Assembly (NCBI RefSeq): GCF_000247695.1
Contig: NW_004624881.1
Coordinates: 3,940,800-4,004,799, forward strand
DNA length: 64,000 nt
Source: Heterocephalus glaber
Lineage: Eukaryota; Chordata; Mammalia; Rodentia; Bathyergidae
Direction of reading: 5' to 3'
In this document: piece after piece, positions 12,733 through 24,393 of the stretch
Layout: each line of letters starts with the position of its first letter
Numbering within the stretch: position 1 is the first letter of the stretch
Program-made: the position numbers and the translations under genes
The notes under the pieces: generated by a model
Seen by the model: only the letters and a program-made list of their open reading frames with translations
Told to the model about the DNA's origin: nothing
The model's database searches: none

Positions 12733-12748
12733 CCACCAGAGGGCGCTG
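12733..12748 (+). promoter_or_regulatory. Candidate CTCF binding site
   Basis: The sequence ccaccagagggcgctg matches the CTCF core (CCAC-AG-GGCGC) at nearly every informative position. It sits in the GC-richer block between the two duplication copies. Motif match only; occupancy is unknown. Confidence 0.55.
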
Positions 12749-14597
12749 CTCTGAGAGAATCTGACCTCTGCTTTGTCTCTGCTTCCTGTGTCACCATGTA
12801 CTTCCTCTCAGTGCCCTCTCACTCTGAGGTCACTGCCATGGCCTTCCCCACAGGGGCTGAGCTGAGGGGACTGTGTGATCTAGGATTAGCAGCCTTCTGA
12901 TTGTGACCTGAAGGAACCTACTGTCTTTATGCAGCACCCATAGTCACATATGTTTTAATAATTGAAATCAGGTTAATACAAATGCCACCATTATGGAGCT
13001 GTATTTACACAAATATTCATAACACTGTGGCAAGTTCTAAGAGTAAATTAATTTTCCTCTTCTAAGGGAGAGTTGCATAGATTGTACAAAATTAGTTTAC
13101 AACAATCACAGAGTGGTATTGCATACAAGAGAAACTGTAACTTAGAAGAAAAAATGGATCTTTAAGGGTAAAGATATTTTAAAGATGAAAAAGTCCAGCT
13201 TCTTCATTCTAAGAGTAGAATCACAGCCTCACCAGCACCAGCCATCCTGAAAGCAGGGAAGTTTGCACTTTCCCTGTGCCCCTGGAAAGCCAAACCTGAT
13301 CCCAAGTGTCAGTTCCTGTTTCATGTTTTTCTTCCCTATTTCTACATATCATTGTTCTGTGTGCTCCAAGGTGCTGAATGGCTGCTTTCACCCTTTGATC
13401 CAATTGTAAATAAACTTGTATTTCTGTTTTTTCATATTTTCAATGGTAAATGGGCAAATAATACAGTAGCTAAGCTCCCTGGCAAGAAAGTATAAAGAGA
13501 TAACACAAAATTAAAATTAATAGGTTAACAAGGCTATAGGTGCTCAGCCTAAAAATGTGCTATGGGTACTAAATTCAGGGCAAACCCCAATATCTTAGTC
13601 TCATTTTATATCCATTTGTTTTATTGGATTCAAGTTTGGGGTGGCTGCCTGCCATATAGGCATGGTGTTTACAGATGGAGTTTCTCTCTAAGAACTGTTA
13701 CTACAAGATTCTTACCTACATTTACCTAGATGACATCCTCCTGAAAGTAGGAACATACCCAAGTACTTCCTAGATCTTCTGGGACAGCTTTTGCCACATT
13801 ATTTTTGACAACCCCAGAACAGGCCATGAAGTTTCAGTCATTGCCATAATCCTGAAGTCATCTTGGATTCCATGATCAGGAGTGCCTGAAAGAGAGGTCA
13901 CTCCAGAGAGAGCAGTGAGCCTCACTGAGGAACCAAGGCCACACCCCTAAGCAGGAACAAATATCCCCTGGGAGCAGGATTGCACCCTCAGTCCTGGAGG
14001 ACTCCTCTCAGTGCCTTCACAGATCCAGCCCAAGAAAAATGCCCCGTAAGACCCAGCCAGATGCCTACTCTGCCAGTGGTGCAAGCCACCAGGCCATGGA
14101 AGCCCACAACCTTACCTTCCTCTCCTTATCCAGAAATCCTCAGTGTCTGGTGGCCCTTTTCAGGTGACCACGAGCTTGTCTCTATCCTTCCTGCTATTAC
14201 TGCTTGAACACAACTCTTTACTTCCCTTCACCACTGCACATCTCCTGGAGGGACATTTGGGGCTTGGAGCCCAAGCCTGGCTGTGGGGATGCTCAAGCTG
14301 GGGCTCTCACCTGGTCAGAAATTTTAAAAAATCTATGACTGTTAAAACATGCACTAAAATATTTATCATTCTTTATATGAATAAAAATAAATACAAATGT
14401 GAGAATGAAATGCATCTTTGAAAACTATTACTGAATTTTTAAAAATCGAAACCATAATTAAAGAATAATTTGTGTCAGACTACATTATACATAGCTTGTC
14501 TCATTGAAGTTGTTACATTCAAATGCAGGAATTTCCTTTAACCTATCATGTATAAATAATCATTGAGACAAAGAATGTAGTGGAAAGGTTTTCTTTA

Positions 14598-15078
14598 TTC
14601 TTTAAGCTTATTGGTACATTTCAGGTATACACTATGATCACATCCATTATTGGGAATTTGTACCTGTACATGATATATCATGATTCTTATTTTTTCCTAT
14701 TCCTATTCTCACCCTTCAACCCCTCCACCCCTCCCTACTCACATAAACATTGTTTTTAGGTTTTCCTTCTTTTCACACTTTTTTCTTTCCCCTCTTGCCA
14801 TTCCTCTGTCCCCCTCCTTAGTTCCTTTTCCTCTTTTACATTTTTCCTATTTCACAATATTACACAATTTGATCCTATTTTACATGTTCAATGTCTTGCA
14901 CCAGAAATACAATTTGGTATAGGAAATGAAGAAGTTAAATTGTTATTATTTGCAGATGACATAGTACTATACAAAGCAGACCCCAAAAACTCCACCAGAA
15001 GACTTCTATACTTAAGAAACAAATTTAATAGAGGTGCTGGACACAAGGTCAACACTGAACAAGCAATAGCCACCAGAT
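14598..15078 (-). mobile_element. L1 3'UTR with inverted RT-domain piece
   Basis: Minus-strand L1 3'UTR (ttattggtacatttcaggta ... cttgcaccag) at 14,598-14,905 is joined directly to a plus-strand piece of ORF2 encoding the FADD reverse-transcriptase box (ttatttgcagatgacat) at about 14,906-15,078. The head-to-head join suggests twin priming, but about 2 kb of element between the pieces is absent. Confidence 0.65.
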
Positions 15079-15430
15079 ACCCTCAATAAGTGCTCAAAGC
15101 ACCCAGCCAGAAGCATGATGGTCATCAGCAGCATGGGTGTCCAGGCAACAGCCAGAAGCCCACCCTGACAAGAGCTGCTCAGGCACACAGGCCCCAGCCA
15201 GTGGCTCACCCAGATGCCATGGCTAAGTGCACACAGGCCCCAGGAAGAATGTCACCCTGAAAAAAGCCCAGCATGGGGATGAAGAAGGCAATCATTCTTT
15301 ACCCAGAAATTGGTGCAGTGGTGCACATCAGAGAAAAGGCCTCTCTGAGGCTTGTTGATAATTGAAGCCCACTGAGAGTGCAAAGAGGCACCCCAATAAA
15401 GGTACAGCAGACTGCATTGGTTGTAATGAG
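15079..15430 (+). mobile_element. L1 5' region (GC-richer type)
   Basis: GC-richer sequence directly upstream of a recognisable L1 ORF1. Short repeated words such as cacacaggccccag occur twice. It does not resemble the sequence upstream of ORF1 in the other three L1 copies of this window. Confidence 0.5.
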
Positions 15431-16049
15431 AAGACATGGAAAAAAGACTCAAAACCAGGCTTTCAAATCACCAAAGGCAACCCCAAGGGGCAAAGAGATG
15501 GAACAATCTAAAACTCAACCATCTGGACTTACTGAATTGGCAATGAAAGAGGATCTGGAAAAAAATAAATCAGAAATAATTTCTTAGATAACAGCAGAAA
15601 TTATGTCCATGTGAAAGACATGACTAATAACTTCAGAAACAACACAGATTAAAAAAAAATAGTGAGCAGGGAACATTATGGCATCCCAGCATAGGAAACA
15701 AATAGAATCCATAAAACAGATGAAAACTGATATCCAGGAATTTAAATACTCCATTGAAAATTTACACAGCAGAATGAGCCATTGTGAGGACAGAATGTCA
15801 TATATAGAAGACAGGATTGCAATTAGTGACCAGGAAAAGAAAAAAAAATTATTAAAAATAGCAAGAGACCACAAGAAATCAATCCAGCAGCTGGTAGATG
15901 ATGGAAAGAACAATAACATAAGACTGATGGGAGTCAATGAACAAACAGGAGACAGTGCAAACAAAATAAAGAATTTGTTCACAGAAGTAGTGGCAGAAAA
16001 CTTCACAAGCAGGGGAAAAGCACTTTATCCACAGATAAGTGAGACATAA
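15431..16049 (+). pseudogene. L1 ORF1 (RNA-binding protein), broken
   Basis: Starts near atgagaagacatgg, in the same place as in the copy at 53,864. A frame break and a stop near 15,585 separate the N-terminal part from a coiled-coil-like part (15,678 on). The RRM-like stretch IRLMGVNEQTGDSANKIKN lies near 15,920-15,980. L1 ORF1p is a trimeric RNA chaperone for L1 RNA. This copy is inactive. Confidence 0.8.
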
Positions 16050-19000
16050 GGGACTCCAAATAGTCATGATCAAAAATCTAAACCTAGGCTATAATAGTCA
16101 AGCTTCCAGAAAGCCAACAGAAGAACAAAATACTACAAGCAGTTAGAGACAGGAAAGACAATCAGAATCACAGAAGACTTCTCAACACAAACCCTTAAGT
16201 CACAAAGAGCCTGGAGTGAAGTATTTCAAGTCCTAAAACCAAAGCCTCCAAACCAGATTGATGTACCCGGCAAATATATCTCTCAAAATCAATAGAGAAA
16301 TAAGATAATTTCAAGACAAATAACACCTGAGAAACTTCATGAATACCAAACCAGCACATAAAAAAATTTTAAACAATATCCTAAGAAAAGACAATGATAG
16401 TCACAACACTATGAAACCCAGCAAAATAAATCCATGAGGCAAGACAAAAAATTAAATGCAAAGGGGAAGAATCCAATAACAGGAAAAGGCCATAACAAAG
16501 ATAAGTCAATACATATGAGTTATATCCATCAATGTCAATGTTCTCAATTCATCAATCAAAACAAATAGACTGGCAGAATGGATCAAGAAGCAGATCCAAC
16601 AAAATGCTGCATAAAGAAACAAACTTAATTCAAAATAAACTCATAGACTGAAAGTTAAAGGGTGAAAAAAGTACTCCATGTGACAGGAACCCAAATAAAA
16701 AGCAGAAGTAGCAATCCAATTTGCAGATAAAATGGATTTCAAACTGACAAAGACGAAGGCCTCTACATCCTTGTAAAGGGAACTATCCAAGAGCTAGAGA
16801 TGATAATCATAAATATATATGCACTGAATACTAGTCCCCCCAATTATAAAATCAAATATTATGGGACATGAAAAATCAAATAAGAAATAACACAATAGGA
16901 AATAGGATACCCCACTGTCACAAATAGATCAACTAGTCAAAAAATAAACAATGAAATACTAGAACTTAACCAAACTCAGATGAACTTAACAGATGTTTGC
17001 AAAGTGTTCCACCCCACAGAATCAGAATATACATTCTTTCAAAGATGCATACAGGTTGTTCTTTAAAATAGACCACATACTTGCTTATAGAACATGGTTA
17101 AATAAATGCAAAATAATTGAAGTTATTGCCTATATTTTATCAGATCATAACATGATGAAAGTGGAGATCAATAGCAAAAGAAACCAGAAGAATTGCATAA
17201 ACAGATGGAAATTGAACAACACAGTCCTGAACAACCAATGGATCACAGAGGAAATTAAAGAAATAAAACAGTTTCCATAATTAAATGACAATATCCTTAG
17301 AACAGATCAGAATTTATGGGACACAATGAAAGCAGTGTTAAGAGAGATATTCATAGCAGTGAATACTCATATTAGGAAAACCTAATGAACTCAAATAAAC
17401 AACCTGATTCTGAACCTCAATCTTCTAGAAAATGAAGAGTAGGACAAACCAAAGCTCATACAAGGAGGAAATTATAAAGATCGGAGCAGAAATCAGTGCA
17501 ATGGAGACAAAGAGAATGATACCAAAAAATCAATGAAGCAAAGAGTTTTTTCTTCGAAGGCATAAACAAAATTGCCAAATCCTTAGCCAAACTTATCAAA
17601 AAAAAAAAAAGAAAGAAAGAAAAGGCTCAAATCTATGTAATAAGGAATGAAAAGGTTGAAATTACAATGTACACAGCAGAAATTCAGAGGATCGTCAATA
17701 CCTCCTTTGGGAAACTCAACACCAATAAGATGGAAAACAGAAAAGAAATGGACTGACTTATAGATACATACAAATTACCAAAGTTGATTCAAGAAGACCT
17801 AAAAATTCTAAACAACACAGTATAAATCAATGAAATTGAAAACATAATTAAAAACTTACTAAGAAAAGCCCAGGCCTTGAAGGCTTCACTGCTGAATTCT
17901 ACAAGACATTTAGAGAAGAAAAATATTGTCACTACTGTTTAACTCTTCAATGAAATTGATTGGGAAGCAATACTCCAAAATTGATACCTGCAAATTAGCA
18001 TCATCTTGATCCCCAAAGCAGAGAAAAACCCAAGCAAAAAAGGAGAAATATAGGCCAATTTCTCTAACAGAATAATATAAGGATGTCCACTATCACCACT
18101 TTTCTTCAATATAGTTCTGGAAACATTAGGCACAGCATTTAGACAAGAGAAAGAAAAAAAATGTAATAAAGATAGGAAATGAAGAAGTTAAATTGTCATT
18201 ATTTGCAGATGACATGATACTCAATGTAGAAGGCTACAAGAACTCCACTGAAAGTCTTTTAGACTTAATAACTGAATTCAGTACAGTAGCTGGATACAAG
18301 GTCAACACAAAAAGATCAATAGCTTTCCTGTACACAAACAACAGACTCACTGACAGAGAACCTGGAGAAATAATTCCTTTCACAATAGCATCTAAAAAAA
18401 TGAAATACCTATAAGTCAACCTAAAGAAAGAAATCTAAGATGTCTACTTTGAAAAGTGCAGCACTCTGAAAAAAGAGATCAAAAAGGATATCAGAGAATG
18501 GAAAGACATCCCTTGCTCCTGGGTAGGCAGTACCAATGTACTGAAAATGGCCATACTTGCAAAACTGCTGTATATATTCAATGCAATACCTATTGAAATT
18601 CCAACAGTATAATTCACAGAGCTTGAGAAAACAATCCAAAAATTAATTTGGAATCAGAAGGTTCCTAGAATAGCAAAAGCAATTCAGTGCAATAAAGTCA
18701 AGTTAGGGGGTATCGCAATCCCCAACTTGAGACTGTAATACAAAGCTACTGTGATAAAAACAACATGGTACTGGCAAAGAAAAAGATCCAAGGATCAGTG
18801 GAAATGATTAGAAGATGCAGAAACAACTCCAAGCACACTCAGCAACCTCATCATTGACAAAGGAGGAAAAAATCTCATTGGATAAAAGGTAGCATCATTC
18901 ATGCATAATGCTGGAAAAACTGAGTTTCAACTTGCCAGAGATTAAAACTAGATCCAGATCTTTCAATATGAACTAAACTAAAATGAAAATGGATCAAAGA

Positions 19001-19090
19001 CCTAAATATTAAAACAGAAACATTACACCTGCTGGGTGATAGGCTAGGTAGAGCTTTTAAAGACAATAACTTAGGAAAATACTTTAAAAG
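16050..19090 (+). pseudogene. L1 inter-ORF and ORF2 (endonuclease-reverse transcriptase), broken
   Basis: Long inter-ORF stretch, then the ORF2 endonuclease region from about 16,560 (gaatggatcaagaagcag ... gaccacatacttgc ... cagatcataacatgatg). The reverse-transcriptase region includes the FADD box at about 18,200 (ttatttgcagatgacatg). Frames are broken many times, so inactive. It stops near 19,090 without a 3'UTR, close to the left edge of duplication copy B. Confidence 0.85.
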
Positions 19091-19192
19091 AAAACCTCAG
19101 TCATGTGGAAACTAGCACACCCAATCAACCATTGGGATCCCATCTTACTGAAGCTTAACTAATGACAAAATTAAGAATTATATTCACAGTTG

Positions 19193-19276
19193 CTTTTTTT
19201 TTGGTACCAGGGATCGAACTCAAGACCTTGCACTTGTGAGGCAGGCACCAGAACCACTGAGGTAAATCCTTGGCCC
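19193..19276 (-). mobile_element. ID-type SINE
   Basis: Minus-strand copy: T-run, ggtaccagggatcgaactca, ending ccttggcccc. Flanked by an 8-bp direct repeat cacagttg (19,185-19,192 and 19,277-19,284). Confidence 0.9.
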
Positions 19277-19360
19277 CACAGTTGTTTTTAATAAGAAATA
19301 ATTGCGCCTCAGATAAACCTCATACTGCCACTGCACAAAGCTCACATTTGCTTTCAATGG

Positions 19361-20653
19361 AATCAATATTGTCAAAATGGCCATACTTTCAAAACTGATA
19401 TATTTAAAGGATTTCCAATCAAAATGCCAAGGGCATAGCTTACAGAAAATGAAAAAAAAATTCCAAAATTATTATGGAACCAGAAGAGACTCAGAATAAA
19501 ATAAGCAATCCTGGGAAACAAGAGTAAAGCAAGAAACATCACAACACCTGACTTCAAGTTATAGTTCAAGGTTATAGTGATTAAAATGATATTGTACTGA
19601 CACTAAAACTGTCATATGTGACAAAGAACTAGAAGAGAGGGTTCAGAAAGTTCCCTAGAGTCATTCAGCTGTATGAGCTCTGACAAAGTGCCCAAAGCAT
19701 ACCTTGGAAGAAAGACAACATCTTTAGAAAATAGTCTTTTAAAAGTGCCAATCACCACGAAGAAGATGGAAGCTTGACCCATGTTTCTCACCACGTACTC
19801 AATGAAAAACAAAATGAATAAAAAACTAAAGATTAGAATACAAACAATTATTCTGCTGAATGATAAGTTGGTAAAATTCTTGAAGTCATTGGTGAAGGCA
19901 AGTTTTTCTGAAGGAAAGTACATTACAAAAACAACAGCAATAATCAATAAATGGGATCATATCAAATTGAAACGCTTGTGAGTAGCAAAGAAAACAATCA
20001 ACTAAGTAAAGACACAACTTACAGGATGGGAACATTGTTGCAAACTATTCCTCAAAGGAATAATATCTATTATGTGTGTATATCACAAATAATTACATCT
20101 CCAAAAATAAAAGACCCAATCAAAAAATGGGCATATGAAATGAATAGATGCTTCTCAGAAGTAAAAATGGTAAGTACATATGAAAAAATGTTCAACAGCT
20201 CTGGCTAATAGATAAAAATTAATTGAAACAAACTTATGATTTTCTCTTACAACAGAAAGAAAGGCAATCATCAAGAAATTAAATGTTAACTAATGCCAGA
20301 ATGGCTATAACAAAAAGGGAACCCTTCTACATTGTTTATTGAAATATAAATTTGTACAGCCATTGTGAAAATCAGTATGGAAATTTATCAAAAACTAAAC
20401 ATAGAAATTCCATTTGAACAAGGTATGCAAATTCTTTATATCTTTCTCAAAGTGTTAAAGACATCATGTTATAGTGATACATGCATGTCTATGTTTATAG
20501 CAGCAAAATTCCTGATAGCTAAATCCTGGAAGCATGGTATGACTCCAATAACAGAAAACTGTATAGAGAAAACATGATATTTACACACAGTGGAGTACTA
20601 CTCTGCCATAATGAAAGATAATCTTGGGTCATTTGAGGATAAATTGAAAAACT
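19361..20653 (+). mobile_element. L1 ORF2 3' part (copy B)
   Basis: Collinear with 262-1,643 but without the SINE of copy A. Encodes remnants of the end of the RT region and the C-terminal domain. Inactive through many stops. Confidence 0.88.
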
Positions 20654-21096
20654 TATTATGGATTTTATTTAGTTGCCCTCCAAAAGCATCAAGCCCTCAT
20701 AGATGAAGCTTTTCACAGGTACCTATATTTATGTTATATGAATATGGTTAATGGATGAGATAACTGGATAAGTTCACTCAGTGGATTAGCATGATTCTGG
20801 ATTTGGCTGGATGAATATATTGAAATGCAAAGACCCACCCTGGGTACAAGTGGCATCAGCCTATTGGCTTGTAACCTGGATGGGATAAAAGGGACAGGGA
20901 GGCTGGATATTGCTGCTTCCTTCTGCCTGCTATGCCATAAACTGTTTCTCCTCTGCACTGCCCCTCTTCTATGCAGTACTGCCTTGAAGCCTGCTGACTG
21001 TGTATTGAAACCTCTATAAGGTAAAATGAGCCTTTTCTCCCTAACTTTGAGTGTTGGGTATTTGGTCTCAGCAATGAGAAAATGACAAAGATACAT
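20654..21096 (+). mobile_element. Solo LTR, ERVL-MaLR type, in copy B
   Basis: Partner of 1,644-2,086 at the same point inside the L1. Contains the conserved end tttctccctaactttgag ... ttggtctcagcaatgagaa. Confidence 0.6.
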
Positions 21097-21545
21097 TTTG
21101 AAATCATACTGTTTAATTTAATAAACCAGAAACACAAGGTTAAATGTCTCATAGTTTCTCTTGCACAAGAAACTGAAATTAAAGAGCAAAATGGAAGTTT
21201 AATAAAAGGAAACAGAGTGATAGATATTTTGCAAATAGGAAGAGATCAAAGACCCCAAATGAATGGAGACTGGAAGGAGAGGGAATGTAAAATTATTTAA
21301 GATGTGTCATGTACATGTACCAAATACTCACAATGAATATAAACATTTTATGTTGTAAACATGAACTAAAAGTAATAATAGTAAACATACTAATGAAAAT
21401 AGTACATGGGGTTCTAGAGGTGCAGGTGGGTAGGAAGGGGAAGGGGAATAAAAATGAATCAAATGTGTTAAGTAAATGCACCTTCTCCCTAAGGCAAATT
21501 TCATGCACTCCAAAAATGTACTAATGAGATAAAATTTAAAAATGA
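21097..21545 (+). mobile_element. L1 3'UTR (copy B)
   Basis: Resumes the L1 after the LTR and ends in gataaaatttaaaaatg, matching 2,087-2,560. Confidence 0.72.
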
Positions 21546-23408
21546 AAAAATGTGCAGTGAACCTGGCTTAGTTCATCACTCATGTTTATTAACCATTATC
21601 ATACACTTAATCATTTTCATCTACCTAATTACTTCCTCTATCATTTGTCACTTTTTAATATAAATTCCAAATAATATATTTTAACAATACATATACATAT
21701 ATATATTTATATTTCTGTCAGAGATTTTATAAACATAATTCTTAATTTATTTTCAGTTTTAGTTTTATAAAAATGGATTAAATTTTGTAATTCATTTTTA
21801 ATGCCACATAAATTACCATTTTAAAATTAGAATAGAAATAAATTTCCTGGGTTTCAAGTTAACCATAGGCCAAAAATGTAGGTACATGTGACTATTTAAG
21901 TTTAAATATTAAAACTGAAATGAACTCTAATTAGCACTCATATTCTCATTCATGGTGGGCTCATTTACGGGGATTATAGCTCTCACGTAGCTAATTGAGG
22001 TGCTGTTTAGGTTGGAGTGTGTAGGGTAAATCCTTCCACGTTTCCTAATTTGTTCTGAGGCTTAAAATGATGAACTGGTTACTTACCAATGGTAAAGTGA
22101 TCAGTAATATGTTTTAATTTTAGCATCATTATGTATCCATGGATATAAATTCATTAACAGAGTTTTTATACACTGATGCTTAAATGGCCTGATTTTAGTC
22201 TGCCATGAACTTCATAGTTTTTCATCCTGTCTTTGTCAAGGTCCAAGCTGTCCATCTGGTAAAATGCCATGCTGGAGGAGCATCTGGTATACTTCCTGCC
22301 CCCATCTGGCTTCAGATACTTGTCCAAAAGCCATTACAATGACAAAGGGTACTGTTGATGAATAAGTGTGAGAGCTTGTATCCTTAGGCACATTCCTAAA
22401 CTTGATCTTTGAAAATGCTTCAGGATTCTACATATATGATAAAAGACAATTATGAGTGTGTATTAATACTTTTTAATTACATGTGGAATCATTTTTTGAA
22501 AAAATCAAACCTAAGCAATTTTAACCAGAAAATCTCCCATATCTGGCAGAAAAAAATTACTCTTGTGCTGTACACATTAAAACTCACATGAGTGACAGAC
22601 AGAATGTGCAAAAATCAATTTAATGTGCATTTCCAGAATCATGGATTTTTTTTTTTAATTTTCACAAATCATTCCCTGACTTGATAAACCCCTACTAGTT
22701 TTACAAATGCATGCTTACTCAGGCAAGCGTATATCTTAGTGCCTCATTTCTGTATAAATGGTGATTCTAGAAAACATCTTGAGAGATTACTTAATTACCC
22801 AGGTTGAACCTAAAGCAGTTTTGTTGAGTTTTAATGGAGAGTTCATTCCAGTTTGAACAGTTTCTACAGCAATTAGATTTCTCAAGTGCCTGCATATGAG
22901 GATTTCCATCATTTCTTGCTATGAGTGCTGAAAGTCATTAATCTACCAGATCATGCAAGAAGGAAATGAACATCAATATTTGTTGATGTACAAATCATAG
23001 TGAGGTCCAAAAATGTGCACTGATTTGGCCAAATTCCATTCCATTGAGCTACAGTGTTCTCTGGATTTCTTGATGAGTCTCTAGGGGCCCTGCTAACATT
23101 TAAAATTGTTTCCCTAAACTACATACTTGGAATGATGTAACAATTGTCACATATTCAGATGAACCTGTCCCTGCTGAATGTAGCTTCATGATAAAATTCC
23201 TATTGAAGTCTTTAGATGAAGAGCCACTGATGAGGTTTCATGATTGAAAAATTGGTTCAGGTACATTTGGACATCTTACATGGAGAAAATAGCTACTTGA
23301 GGAACTGGCTATCCAAGTGTGTTTGTGGTGAGTGTGGGGTATTATTATGAATATCTTGATAACTATCTCTGTCCTTCCTTCTATGCTGAACATTCATTCA
23401 TTTGGAAT

Positions 23409-24393
23409 TAATTAATGACTTGTTTGACAAAACAGAATGAATTGAATCAAATGTAAGACTATCTGCATATGCTGATATATAGTGGACCCTTGAGATACAA
23501 CTGGCTTGACATAGAAACAACTGGGGTTATGACTGGAATTCTAGTTTTAACTTAAGTCCTAAGTCTTGAGTTGCAACCTGAATGTTTGCCAATTGTGCTT
23601 TCAGATGGTCTCAGATGCAGATTTAGCATTTAAAGAGTTCTGCAAGGAACATTACCATATCCTATCCTGTGTGGGGTTAACTGAAAAATCCTGGGCCAGT
23701 GTGTCCCTCAGGATACTGAGTTCTGCCTAGAACAAAGTTTGACCTAAAATTATACAGTAGAACAAACTTTGAACACTGTGTAAAGGAGCCTGTGCCTTCA
23801 ATTGACCAACTTGAGTTACAATCAGCTTTCATATACAAACAGTTCAGAAGTCAATTTTTCACTGTAAATTCATCTATTGCATATTTCAGTAAATCATCAC
23901 TCAGATAAATTATTTCATGAAACTGAATAGTTTATTAGATGTAAGGAAACATGTCACTTTCTCATCAGGAATCAAATATATAAACAAATGAGTGGGTCAA
24001 GAGCTGCCAAAAACTCCATCATTTGAAAGACTGGCAGCTCAAGTGGACCAAGGGATTCAAAACTGATCAACTCTTTGTTGTTACTGTCAACTGAGAAATT
24101 TAAAATCCAGAACACTCCTAAGCATTGTAGAGAAAGGTCAGAGAAGTTTAATCAGGAGGCTGAATCTATGAGTTTCCCTGAGAAGGAAAGCCACTGTTTA
24201 AAAGAAAAATAAGGGAATACAAATATAATAATTGTGCATAAACTGGAATATTTTATAACTAAAATTTTCCAAGAATCTCTTTTAAAGGTGCTGGATTTTA
24301 ATTAGATGATCTGGTTGCAGTCTCTTCCTCATTAGTCCATCCCTTTCAACTGGGCCTGAGCTGAGGAGTGTTAGATACTCAATCATAATTCCC
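23409..24393. other. About 1-kb segment present only in copy B
   Basis: Copy A jumps from catttggaat to atttccaaaataactaag. Copy B has about 985 extra bases there, including a minus-strand copy of the unnamed repeat. There is no target duplication at the ends and the junction words are similar (gaat / ataatt), so deletion from copy A by microhomology is more likely than insertion in B. Confidence 0.7.
23479..23850 (-). repeat. Unnamed interspersed repeat, minus copy
   Basis: Reverse complement of the 60,921-61,285 element: tagtggacccttgagata at its left end and caacttgagttacaatcag at its right. Shares internal words such as ctgggccagtgtgtccctca. Confidence 0.7.

Larger units (their letters stand above)
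11041..14597. other. Spacer between duplication copy A and the L1 block
   Basis: No supported gene. It holds a TA microsatellite (about 11,728-11,760), a GC-richer block at 12,530-12,960 with a CTCF-like motif, a 25-27-bp imperfect tandem pair at 12,602-12,653, a possible reverse-transcriptase-like trace at 13,700-13,745, and a GC-richer unidentified block at 13,860-14,320. Reading frames here are short and show no family I recognise. Confidence 0.5.

Noticed and set aside
15584..16006. 140-codon antisense frame across the L1 ORF1 region
   Set aside because: Reverse-strand shadow of AT-rich L1 ORF1. Its apparent hydrophobicity reflects reversed Lys/Glu-rich codons, not a membrane protein.
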